From Triticum aestivum (lineage: Eukaryota; Streptophyta; Magnoliopsida; Poales; Poaceae), in the NCBI RefSeq assembly GCF_018294505.1, contig NC_057814.1, positions 298,389,072-298,453,071 on the forward strand: a DNA stretch of 64,000 nucleotides, in the 5' to 3' direction. The translations under genes and the position numbers were made by a program. Positions 45,775 through 57,539 of the stretch are shown piece by piece. Below the pieces are notes generated by a model that saw nothing but the letters and a program-made list of their open reading frames with translations, had not been told where the DNA came from and did not search any database. Positions within the stretch are counted from its first letter, which is position 1, and the number at the start of each line of letters is the position of its first letter.

Positions 45775-48700
45775 TGTGACGCCCGGATAATTAAGCTACA
45801 GTAAACCTCTGTTAACAATGCCACGTCACCATGATCACTTTAGTTAATCTCGGGTTAGTTCAAAAACCGATTCAAAATTCAAATTCAAATTCAAGTCAAA
45901 CAATTGAAGTTTTCAAAAGTCAAAACTAAAATGTTCTCAATGTGACAAATAAATCATGGATATTATTGGTGGAGAAACAACATCTTTATAAAATAATTAA
46001 ATACCCCAAAATGAATAAAACAGTAGTCAAAACAATTATTGAAATGCCTTTTATAATTAATAAAATGTTAAACTATTCTAGTTAGGTGTTAAACTTTTTA
46101 TCGCAGTGGGTTTAGTGGTAGTACTAATTTAGGGATCATTTTGTACTTTACAAAACTAAAATAAAATGAGGAACAAAATAAAACAGAAAAGAAATAAGAT
46201 ACAAAAAAACAAAAGGAAACTAAAATCCAAAAAACAATAGGCCCCCCTGGCCAACTGGGCCAACGGCCCAGCCGGCCAGCCCACTGGCCCAACCGGCCCC
46301 TCACCCCTGCTTAACCCCCCGACCCCAAACCCTAACCTATCCCCATCTCCCCCAGATCCCCCACGACCCCCACTCTCTCCCTCCCCACTCGCTTGGATCG
46401 GGGAGGAGCCTGATCCCGTGCCTCCGCCGCAGGCGCCCCTCCCCGGCCCGGCCCCAGCCGCGCCGCCCGAAGCCACCGCCCACCTCTCCGACTCCTCCCG
46501 CACGCCCCGTTACCCCCGCGACTTGACGCCGTCGCCATCGCCCCTGACGCCGCCTGGAGGACCACATCGCCGGGGCCCCACCCGCTCGTCGTCGCCATGC
46601 ACCACCACCGCCGCCGTCCTCTCCGTCACCGATCCGCCGCTGTACTCGTCGCGCTCGACGCCTCGTCCGCCGTCGCCCGAAGGCCTCCCCATCGACGGAC
46701 GACCCCGCCGCCGCTGCTCGTCAACGCTGCCTCGACGCCACCGCCCGGTGCCGCCTCGGGTCGCCTGCCCCTACGCCGACGCGACCTCGCCACGACGTCG
46801 CCGACCGCCTCCCCGGCCCCACCCGAGCCCACTGCCGCTCCCCTACGCTCCGCTGTGAGCGCCGCCCGTTTCCCCCTTCTCCCTTCTCCCGTCGTCGTCC
46901 GGCGCGCCCTGGCCGCGCCCGGCTCGCCCCTCTGTCGTCCGCGTCTCGCGTCGCCGTTGCTCGCACCGCGAGCACGCCTCGCCGCCGGCGTCAGCCTCCG
47001 CATGGCCTTGCCCCCCTCCTACGGCTGCCCCCACGCCGCTTGGCCCTGCAGCCGTTCCTGCCGGCTGCCGGCGCCCCGACGCGCCTCGCCTCGCCTCGCA
47101 CCGGGGCGGGTTCGGCCTCTGCCCGGGGCAGCGCCCGTTAGCCGTGCCCGCTCCAGTGGCCTTTGTGCCACTGGCAGCTGGGGCCCCTCCCCTAGAAAAA
47201 AGGGAAATGTAAAAATATATATTAATAAGAATAATTAATTAATTAATTAAACACTTAATTAACTTAAGTAATCTTGTTTAATTAAATTAATTAATTAGAT
47301 AGCCTAGCTAATTAGCTAATTAACCTAATGTGACAATGACATGTGGGTCCACTTTAACCCTATTGACCAGTCAACAGTTGACTGGTCAACTGCTGACTGG
47401 ACCTCCCCTGGCCCACTTGTCATCCTCTGTGTACACTTCTGTGTACACAGAACTGGGTGCCCATAGCAATTTGATATTTATTTTCGAATTATAATAAATT
47501 CAGAAGATTGTTTAAATCTTTGAAAAATCATAGTAAATTAACCGTAACTCGGATCGAAAAACTTTGTACATGAAAGTTGCTCAGAACGACGAGACGAATC
47601 CGGATACGCAGTCCGTTCGTCCACCACACCTCCCTAACCTATTGAACTCGCAACTTTCCCCCTCCGGTCCATCTGTCCGAAAACGCAAAACATCGGGAAT
47701 ACTTTCCCGGATGTCCCCCCCCCCTTCGCCGGTACCACCTACTGTCGCGTTAGGACACACCTCGCACTGCTCATTGTCATGTCACGCATCGTCATGTTTA
47801 TGTTTGCATTGTATTTACTGTTTCTTCCCCCTCTTCTCTCCGGTAGACTACGAGACCGACACTGCTGCTGCCCAGTTCGACTACGGAGTGGACGACCCCT
47901 CCTACTTGCCAGAGCAACCAGGCAAGCCCCCCCTTGATCACCAGATATCGCCTAGTCTTCTCTATACTGCTTGCATTAGAGTAGTGTAGCATGTTACTGC
48001 TTTCCGTTAATCCTATCCTGATGCATAGCCTGTCATTGTTGCTACAGTTGTTACCCTTACCTGCTATCCTACTGCTTAGTATAGGATGCTAGTGTTCCAT
48101 CAGTGGCCCTACACTCTTGTCCGTCTGCCATGCTATACTACTGGGCCGTGATCACTTCGGGAGGTGATCACGGGTATATACTATATACATTATATACATG
48201 ACACATGTGGTGACTAAAGTCGGGTCGGCTCGTGAGTACCCGCAAGTGATTCTGATGAGGGGGCTGAAAGGACAGGTGGCTCCACCCCGGTAGAGGTGGG
48301 CCTGGGTTCCTGACGGCCCCCGACTGTTACTTTGTGGCGGAGCGACAGGGCAGGTTGAGACCGCCTAGGTGAGAGGTGGGCCTGGCCCTGGTCGGCGTTC
48401 GCAGATACTTAACACGCTTAACGAGATCTTGGTATTTGATCTGAGTCTGGCCATTTGGTCTATACGCACTAACCATCTACGCGGGAGTAGTTATGGGTAT
48501 CCCGGCGTCGTGGTATCAGCCGAAGCCTTCTTGACGTCAGCGACTGAGTGGCGCGCGCCGGATTGGACTGGAATCGCCACTAGGGCTAGGTCTGCTTCCG
48601 GCCGCGTACGCAACGTGCAGGTGTGCATAGGGCGATGGGCCCAGACCCCTGCGCGCATAGGGTTAGACTGGCGTGCTGACCTCTCTGTTGAGCCTAGGTG

Positions 48701-49601
48701 GGGCTGCGACGTGTTGATCTTACGAGGCCGAGCATGACCCAGGAAAGTGTGACCGGCCAAATGGGATCGAGCGTGTTGGGTTATGTGGTGCACCCCTGCA
48801 GGGAAGTTTATCTATTCGAATAGCCGTGTCCCTCGGTAAAAGGACGACCCGGAGTTGTACCTTGACCTTATGACAACTAGAACTGGATACTGAATAAAAT
48901 ACACCCTTCCAAGTGCCAGATACAACCCGGTGATCGCTCTCTAACAGGGCGACGAGGAGGGGATCGCCGGGTAGGATTATGCTATGCGATGCTACTTGGA
49001 GGACTTCAATCTACTCTCTTCTACATGCTGCAAGATGGAGATGTCCAGAAGCGTAGTCTTCGACAGGACTAGCTATCCCCCTTTTATTCTGGCATTCTGC
49101 AGTTCAGTCCACTGATATGGCCCTTTACACATATACCCATGCATATGTAGTGTAGCTCCTTGCTTGCGAGTACTTTGGATGAGTACTCACGGTTGCTTTT
49201 CTCCCTCTTTTCCCTTTTCTATACCGGATTGTCGCAACCAGATGCTGGAGTCCAGGAGCTAGAGATCCCGAGGATGATGCTACATGGAGTTCGGCTTCGA
49301 GGAGTAGTTAGGAGGTCCCAGGCAGGAGGCCTTGCCTTTTCGATCGTTGCTACTTTTGTGCTAGCCTTCTTAAGGCAAATCTGTTTAACTTATGTCTGTA
49401 CTCAGATATTGTTGCTTCCGCTGACTCGTCTATGATCGAGCACTTGTATTCGAGCCCTCGAGGCCCCTGGCTTGTATTATAATGCTTGTATGACTTATTT
49501 ATGTTTTAGAGTTGTGTTGTGATATCTTCCCGTGAGTCCCTGATCTTGATCGTACACATTTGCGTGCATGATTAGTGTACGGTCAAATCGGGGGCGTCAC
49601 A
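45775..49601 (+). repeat. 3' LTR of the LARD
   Basis: Length 3827 bp. It differs from the 5' LTR by sparse substitutions and one- or two-base indels (for example AACGATG at 37790 against AACAATG at 45810), which indicates a recent insertion. Confidence 0.93.
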
Positions 49602-49735
49602 GGGCCGTACCGACAGGCCGCCGTGGGAGCAGGGCTCTGCCTGCCTGTGGTGACATCAGGGGTGGAGTGGCAAAAGTGCCACGCTGGGCGGAGATCTCCG
49701 CCGGTACGGTGCACTGTGGCCACGCCCATCCCTCG
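49602..49735 (+). mobile_element. Gypsy-type element, segment 2
   Basis: This 134-bp piece continues segment 1 across the LARD insertion (GGGCC duplication) and stops at the copia insertion. No coding content. Confidence 0.6.
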
Positions 49736-51152
49736 TGTAAGGGCATATTTATCCCTAAGATGTTTTGGTGATTGATGACAATGCTTTTGCGGACTAATCG
49801 TGTGCATTGAGTGTTTTCAGAGATTCATCCTTTTGGCACGAGACGATTCCCTCCCCTCGGAGCTTGAAGCGAAGATGGTGTAGTCCTTTCGAATTAGTTT
49901 GGTGGACTAGTTTCATAGGGATTACCGTACTATCAAGAGGGGGTCCGCTTTGGAAAGGCTAGGGCGGAATCATCACGTACACTTCCTTTGCCCCCCTCCG
50001 AGCCTTTCCGCTTCTATGATGGGCTCGTTCCCCTTCTCAGTGTGCCCTCTCTGGTCCCAGCGGTAGTACCGCGGGCCGGAGCGGTAGTACCGCTTGGGTG
50101 CTACAAGCGGTAGTACCGCTGGTAGCCCCCAGCCGTAGTACCGCTGCGGTCTCGTGCTAGTACCGCCTCGATTCGAGGGGTCTTTTTTCGTGTCGGGTTT
50201 TACGGTACTTGCCGCGGCAGTGGGGGACGTAGTACCGCTCGTATGCGGTAGTACCGCCCTAACCACCGTGGTAGTACCGCTCTGGGCCCAGCGGTAGTAC
50301 CGCCCGGGGGAGCGGTAGTACCGCTGTGATCAGCGGTAGTACCGCTGCCTCCTGCGGTAGTACCGCTCTCTGCGGGGCTGGTGTGGGGGGTAACGGTTGG
50401 ATTGTTCCCCCCACTGTATAAGGAGGTCTTCTTCCCCAAAGTTGACCTACCTCTTCCCCCAAAAGCTGCATTGTTGCTCCAAGCTCCATTTTCGCCCGAT
50501 CTCTCTCCCTAGCCAACCAAACTTGTTGATTTGCTCGGGATTGGTTGAGAAGGCCCCGATCTACACTTCCACCAAGAGAAATTTGATTCCCCCACTTTTC
50601 CCTAGCGGATCTTGTTACTCTTGGGTGTTTGAGCACCCTAGACGGTTGAGGTCACCGCGGAGCCATAGTCCATTGTGGTGAAGCTTTGTGGTGTCGTTGG
50701 GAGCCTCCAATTAAGTTGTGGAGATTGCCCCAACCTCGTTTGTAAAGGTCCGGTCGCCGCCTTCAAGGGCACCAATAGTGGAATCACGGCATCTTGCATT
50801 GTGTGAGGGCGTGAGGAGAATACGGTGGCCCTAATGGCTTCTTGGGGAGCATTGTGCCTCCACACCGCTCCAACAAAGACGTACTTCCCTTCAAAAGGAA
50901 GGAACTTCGGTAACACATCCTCGTCTTCACTGGCTCCACTCTTGGTTATCTCGTCCCTTTACTTTCGCAAGTTTAATCGTGTTATATCTCTTATTTGCTT
51001 GCATGCTTGTTGTCATTGCATCATATAGGTTGCTCACTTAGTTGCATATCTAGAAAACCTATTTTGATGCAAATTTTAATTTGGTAGAGAAAAGCTAAAA
51101 ATTGTTAGTTGCCTATTCACCCCCCCTCTAGTCAACTATATCGATCCTTTCA
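49736..51152 (+). repeat. 5' LTR of the copia element
   Basis: Length 1417 bp. Bases 50060-50370 contain twelve copies or near copies of GCGGTAGTACCGC. A TATA-like TGTATAAGGAGG follows at 50415-50426. The 3' LTR lacks 41 bp found here around 50690-50730. Confidence 0.93.
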
Positions 51153-51154
51153 AT

Positions 51155-51166
51155 TGGTATCAGAGC
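51155..51166 (+). other. Primer binding site of the copia element
   Basis: TGGTATCAGAGC, matching initiator methionine tRNA, two bases after the LTR end. Confidence 0.93.
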
Positions 51167-51202
51167 CTCGTCTCTTTTTAAGGACTTTACCGTCCGAAGA
51201 GT

Positions 51203-53762
51203 ATGGTTGACATCGTAGACGGTGGGAGGAGCACTCCGGTGTGAATCCGGTCTCATCTACGGGAGATGGGGGAACCGCGGTCTCTCGTGAGGAACTAAAT
51301 GTGGCGTTGGACACATTGAAAACCTCCATGACTACCGAGGTCGAAAGCATGTTTAATAAATACTTAGAAGGGCTTAAGCTTTCCACCGCACCATTCAAAG
51401 TGGGTGATCCCGCCAACAAGGTGACGGATGCTACCTCTGACAAAGGGGAAGCTACTAGTGAGAAAGCTCCTTCTTCTAGTGGTAAAAAGGGCACCGGCAT
51501 CTTTGCCCATGTGGAACCTCCACCTGTCTATGGTGGACCGCTCCCTTCCACTCATTTAAATCATGCCGGCCCGGCTCCTAAGATTGAGAAGAATGTTGAT
51601 TTTGATTCTTGGGTCTATCGTTTTAAGCGTCATTTAAATCATGTGAACACTAACCTTTGGAGAATCATTGAAGAAGGTTTCTATCCGCATGACCGAAGGA
51701 ACTTCACTCCTAGAGAAGTTGTGGATCATCAATTCAATGAGAATGCTCTCTTCATCATCCAAGAAGCAATCCCACCCGAAGATCTTCCTCATCTCCGGCC
51801 TTACACCATGGCCAAAGATGCTTGGCTCCAAGTTGTTTCCCTCTATCGGGGAAGCGCAAGCATTCAACGCTCCAACTATGAAGTGGTGCAAGATGAAGCC
51901 GACGAGTTTGCAATGAAAGAAGATGAAGAACCTCGTGAGCTTTTTCGGAGAGTAACCAAACTCGCGGTCTCTCTCCGAGATCATGGAAGTAAGGACACGG
52001 ATGACAATTGGATCAAGCGCAAATTCCTCAAGGCAATGATGCCCTACCACAAAGCCATGTCCTCCGTAATTCGTCAAAGGCCGGACTTCCACACCTTGTC
52101 ATCAAGTGAAGTGTTGGATGAGTTTGTTGCTATGAGCATCTTGGACAAGACCGCCGACAATGCGGTTCTTCGCTCTCAAAGAGTAAAGAAGCCCAACCTT
52201 GCTCTAAAGGCCAAGGTTAGTATGGAGGAAGAGGATGAAGAGGAAGAAGAGGAGGGCAACCTCGAAGATACGAAGTATGCCTAGCATGACACATGGCTCT
52301 TGCTTCAAGGCAATTTTGGAGCAAGAAGAACACAAGGCCAAACTTCAACAAGAGCAATTCAAGTGGCGCAAAGGGCTAGCAACGAGTGAGGACTTGCTTC
52401 AATTGTGGCAATGTGAGCCACTTTGTTGCGGAGTGCCCTTACGAGAAGAGGGAAGACAATGGTGGCAAGCTCATTAGAAAGGACAAGGCCAAGTCGTTCC
52501 CCAACAAGAGCAACTTCACCAAGAAGACTCCTCCCAAGGCATTGGTGGTACAAGAAGAGTACAACGAGGATGATGACGATGATGAAGATGGTGAGTCGGT
52601 TGCCATGGCCTCCGTTGCCATTGTGAAGACTCCACAGATGTCTCTCTTCGACTCACCCAATGGGAACATCACCGCCAAGTGCCTCATGGCTAAAGCCACC
52701 AATAAGGTAACCTCCAACATCAAAACTACCATCATTAATCATCCTTCTTCGACGGATAGCATTGATGAACATGAGGGGACAAATGTGGAGGAAAATGAGT
52801 TTGAGACCTTTATGGGTAAACTCAAGGGTAAATCCAAGAAGCACTTCATTGCTCTCTTGGAACAACTTGGTGAAGCCAATGACATGATCGAGGCTCACGA
52901 AGATACCATCTCTAAGATGGAGGGGCATAGTCGTGACTATGCCGATGAGATTTCAGATCTTTCCAATGCTCTTGACGAAGAGCGTGGTCTTCGTTTGGCT
53001 CTTGAGGAGTCATACAACGATGATCATGCTAAGTTAAAGAAAGATCTTGATCATGCTCTTGTTGTGTCTCGTGTGCTAAACTCCGAGAAGGCAAAACTTG
53101 GGGTTGATCTTGCTAGACTTAAAGAGGAGTTTGATATGCTCAACAAGGCTCACAAAGTCTTGAAGGGCGTTCATGCTAGCCTCAAGGAGTCTCATGATCA
53201 ACTCGAAGTAAAGCTAACTAAGGAGAAAGCCACCTTTCGTCATATGGTGTTAATTGATAATGCAAATGCTACTAACCCTTGTTGTGAGCATGTGCATCTT
53301 GTTGAGGAGAATGCTAAGTTGAAGGAGCAACTTGAGAAAGGCCTTGTGTCATGCATACAAGGTGAGAAGAACCTCAACGACCTTTTGAGAAACCAAAAGG
53401 AAGTTGTGGCCAAGGAGGGGATTGGGTTCGCACCCAAGCCCAAGAACAAGAAGAAGAATGACAAGACCAAACGACCTCCTCCTCTCAAGCAAACTTTTGT
53501 GAAGGAGGGAGAGGGTGCTTCCAAGGAGAAGAAGAACAATGCGAAGGGTGACGGTGTCAAGAAGGGCAATACCACCCCATCCAACAAAGCCGGCGACTTT
53601 AATCCTTCTTATGTGTTATGCCGTGCAAGTGATGGGCATGTTTATGCCAAATTTGTTGGTTCTCCTCATGAGTATATTGAATGGTCCATTTGGGTTCCTA
53701 AGACCCTTGTTACTAACATCAAAGGACCCATTACAAAATGGGTACCTAAAACCAAGCATTGA
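51203..53762 (+). pseudogene. Copia gag, frameshifted
   Basis: The likely start ATG at 51203 meets a stop after 13 codons because of a frame change near 51239. The main frame then runs to 52284 with a UBN2-type gag core (FDSWVYRFKRHLNHV, LRPYTMAKDAW, NWIKRKFLKAMMP). Further shifts near 52275 and 52385 are needed to reach the CCHC zinc knuckle CFNCGNVSHFVAEC (about 52396-52440). The remainder (to 53762) is acidic and then a long coiled coil with a Lys-rich end (KNKKKNDKTKRPPP), as in SIRE/Maximus gag. The protein would form the virus-like particle. Confidence 0.85.
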
Positions 53763-53772
53763 TCTCTTGTAG

Positions 53773-56700
53773 GTGTTTGCTTCCGGTGGGGGATCATGGT
53801 TGCTCGATAGTGGAGCTACAAATCATATGACCGGAAGCAAGGACTTGGTGGTGGACATGCACAAGATTCCATCTATGCCCACCAATGTCGAGTGGGGTGA
53901 TGCCTCGTCTTCTAAGGTATTGGGACTCGGCAAAGTTGTCATTTCTCATGATCTCACGATCGAGAAGGTCATGCTAGTTGAGTCCCTTGCATACAATTTA
54001 CTTTCCGTTCGTCAACTTGCTACCATGGGCTTTGCCACCTTCTTTGATATTGATACCGTGGCCCTCTTGTGGAGCAAGACTCTTAAAGTAGCCTTTGTTG
54101 GGCATGTCGAGAACGGTCTCTATGTGATTAACTTTTCGGAGCGACCCACTAAGACCGCGACATGCCTAATGGCTAAAGTTGACGTGGGATGTCTTTGGCA
54201 TCGCCGTTTAGCCCATGTCAATATGAGATCTTTGCAAAGTCTTCTCAAGGGGGACCATGTCCGTGGACTAACGAACGTTAGTTTTGCTAAAGATCGTGCT
54301 TGCAGTGCTTGTATCGAGGAAAGCTTCATGAGAAGGCTCACCCTCCCATGACTCTCATTTACTCGAAGAGGCCTTTGGAGCTCCTTCATTTGGATCTCTT
54401 TGGGCCTCCATCCTTTGATAGTCTTGGGGGTAGAAAGTATTGCTTGGTAATTGTGGATGACTATTCAAGATACACTTGGGTGTATTTCTTCAAGAGGAAG
54501 AGTGAGACCCAACAAACCGTCATTGACTTTGCAAATGAAGCCCAACGTCAACACAATGCAAAGATCTTGACAATAAGAAGTGACAACGGCACCGATTTCA
54601 AAAACTACACCTTGGATGAGTTTCTTAGTGATGAGGGGATCAAGCATCAATATTCCGCACCTTACACCCCTCAACAAAATGTTGTTGCGGAGAGGAAGAA
54701 CCAGACGTTGATGGATGCGGCAAGGACCATGATGGCGGAGTTCAAGTCTCCATACAACTTTTGGGCCGAAGCCATCAACACCGCGTGTCATGCTTCAAAT
54801 CGGCTCTATCTCCGCAAAGGCTTGAACAAGACTCCATATGATATACTCACCGGTAACAAGCCCAACCTCAAGTACTTTCGGGTGTTCGGTTGTAAGTGTT
54901 TCATTCTCAAGAAAGGTGTTCGTTTGTCTAAATTTGAGACTAGAGCTCATGAGGGCATATTTGTTGGTTATGCTACAAACTCCCATGCTTACCGTGTTCT
55001 CAATAAGTCCACGGTACTTATTGAGGAGACGTGTAACGTGGAGTTTGATGAGAATAACGGCTCCCAAGTGGAGCAAAGTGGTACTTGTGATGTAGGTGAT
55101 GAAATTCCTCCCCAAGCCATAAGAAGAATGGGTGTTGGTTATATCCTACCCATTGAGGAACCCCTTGTGGCCGAAGGAGAAGGACAATGCTCCACTCAAG
55201 TGGAGCCATCACCAACCCAGGACCCACACGCTTCCGAAGAACAAAGTGAAGGCCCTCAACCTCATGAACAAGATCAAGGGCAAGATCAACCTCAAGATGG
55301 TGGTGATCCACCAAATGATGCCCAAGGTCAAGTTCTCCCCCTCGAGCAAGTTCAAGATCAAGAACAAGCTCAAGACGACGCTCAAGATGATCAAGTAACC
55401 CCTCCTCGTTTCACTTCCGAGGAGGAATTGGAGCGTCGTGCCGCTAAGATCGCTTCCAAGCTCACCACCAAAGGTCATCTCATGGAGAATGTGGTTGGAA
55501 GCCTAAGAAAGGGGGTAAGCACTCGTAGACAATTAGCAAACTATTGTGAACATCATGCGTTTGTTTCTTGTGTCGAACCCCAAAAGGTTTATGAAGCGCT
55601 CAAGGACCCGGATTGGCTCAATGCCATGCATGAAGAACTCAACAACTTCGAACATAACCAAGTGTGGAAATTAGTGCCAAGGCCAACCGGGAACCATAAT
55701 GTCATTGGAACCAAGTGGATATTCAAGAACAAGCAAGATGCTCATGGGATCATTGTTTGCAACAAGGCTCGTTTGGTGGCACAAGGCTACTCCCAAGTCG
55801 AGGGTATCGACTACGTTGAAACCTTTGCCCCAGTCGCTCGCCTTGAATCTATTCGTTTGTTGATTGCTTATGCTTCTCATCATAATTTCACGTTGCAACA
55901 AATGGATGTGAAGAGTGCTTTTCTTAATGGTCCCATAAATGAGTTGGTGTATGTCAAACAACCCCCGGGTTCGAAGATCCCTATTTCCCGATCATGTGTA
56001 TCAACTCCACAAGGCGCTCTATGGCCTTAAACAAGCCCCACGTGCGTGGTATGAGCATCTTACGGAGTTGTTACAAGATCGTGGATTCGAAATCGGGAAA
56101 ATCGACCCCACTCTTTTTATTAGGAAGGTCAAAGGGGAGTTGTTTGTGTGCCAACTATATGTTGATGATATTATTTTTGGTTCCCCTAAGAAAGCTTTCA
56201 ATGAAGAATTTGCCGCTCTCATGACCTCAAAGTTCAAGATGTCTATGATGGGAGAGTTGAAGTTCTTTCTCGGATTCGAAATCAAACAAAGAAGAGAAGG
56301 AACCTTCATCAACCAAGCGAAATACACTCAAGACATGCTAAAGAGATTCAAGCTAAGTGATGTCAAGCCGGCTTCCACTCCAATGCCCACCAAGTGCCAA
56401 CTTGACATTGATCCCAATGGTAAAGCGGTGGATCAAAAGGTATATCGCTCCATGATTGGATCCTTGCTTTACCTTTGTGCATCTAGACCAGATATCATGT
56501 TGAGTGTGGGAATTTGTGCACGGTTTCAAGCCGCACCTAAGGAAAGCCACTTTGTGGCGGTCAAGCGAATCTTTCGATATTTGGCTCATACCTCAAACTT
56601 TGGCTTATGGTACCCAAGAGGAGCAAACTTCAAGCTTGTAGGTTATTCGGACTCCGATTGGGCGGGAGACAAAGTGGATAGGAAATCCACTTCCGGAGGG

Positions 56701-57111
56701 TGCCAATTTCTTGGTTGCTCTTTGGTAAGTTGGTCTTCTAAAAAGCAAAGTTGTGTGTCTCTCTCATCCACCGAAGCGGAGTATGTGGCGGCCGGGAGTT
56801 GTTGTGCACAACTCTTATGGATGAGGCAAACTTTAACGGATTACGGTGTCATTTGTGAAAAAGTGCCTCTTTGGTGTGACAATGAAAGTGCCATCAAGAT
56901 TTCTCTCAACCCGGTGCAACACTTCAAGACGAAGCATATTGAGATTCGGTATCACTTCATCCGGGATCATATTAGGCGAGGGGAGATCGAGCTCAACTAT
57001 GTCAACACTCATGATAACCTTGCAGATATTTTCACGAAGCCATTGGATGAAGCAAGATTTCGCAAGTTAAGGCATGAGCTAAATATCATTGATTCAAGCA
57101 ATGTGGTTTGA
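53773..57111 (+). pseudogene. Copia pol: protease, integrase, reverse transcriptase, RNase H; frameshifted
   Basis: The first frame (53773-54351) has the aspartic protease motif WLLDSGATNHMTG and the integrase zinc-binding segment (LWHRRLAHVNM, CSAC). A frameshift near 54312 leads to 54300-56030 with the integrase core ([28 protein letters not shown]), a Gln/Asp-rich linker (about 55170-55400) and the start of reverse transcriptase ([22 protein letters not shown]). Another shift near 55970 leads to 55939-57111 with [13 protein letters not shown], the YVDD active site (QLYVDDIIFG, about 56151-56180), and RNase H (SDSDWAGD, SSTEAEYVA, DIFTKPL). The gag frame ends 10 bases before and is offset. 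Confidence 0.93.
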
Positions 57112-57539
57112 ACCTTTGCACATAGGGGGAGTGTTGTTCTCTCAATGAACTCTTCCTCGCCCCATAATGCATAAACTAATCTCACTCTTTCACATTAGCC
57201 ATTTTTTATGGTACTTGTGCTTCAAAGACGAGTTTTGGTCATGGGCCCAAGGATAATTCTTCGTGGTGCCATACCAATTGACTCAAACATAGGTGGCCTC
57301 GGCCACCGTCCTCTCGTGTAGAGGTGTGTGCTTCTTGTTCTCTTGCTGGTGCTCTTGTTGCTTTGTGTTGGTTTTCTCTTCTTGCCGTCGTTTCCCTTCT
57401 TTTCTTTTGTGCCATAGGTGTTGAGTCTTGTTTTGAGTTGCGCTGGGCGGTACTACCGTTGTGAAGGCGCGGTACTACCGCCCATCACCACGGTACTACC
57501 GCTGAGGGGCGGGGCCAAGGGGTTAAGTCGTGGGCAGGG
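57112..57539 (+). other. Spacer between copia pol and the third ORF
   Basis: About 430 bp without a coding domain. At 57445-57500 it holds three copies of CGGTACTACCG, the reverse complement of the LTR motif. Confidence 0.6.

Larger units (their letters stand above)
37755..49601 (+). mobile_element. Large non-coding LTR element (LARD, Sukkula-like class)
   Basis: Two nearly identical LTRs of 3.83 kb (37755-41585, 45775-49601) start TGTGACGCCC and end GGGCGTCACA. A perfect GGGCC duplication flanks the element (37750-37754, 49602-49606). A primer binding site adjoins the first LTR and a purine tract the second. The 4.19-kb interior has no gag or pol domain. Very long LTRs with a non-coding interior define LARDs, which use proteins from other elements. 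The Sukkula-like label is inferred from the dimensions. Confidence 0.92.

Noticed and set aside
53762..53775. Stop-codon read-through or programmed shift between copia gag and pol
   Set aside because: SIRE-type elements can use read-through, but here the frames are offset and several other indels exist nearby, so random damage explains it as well.
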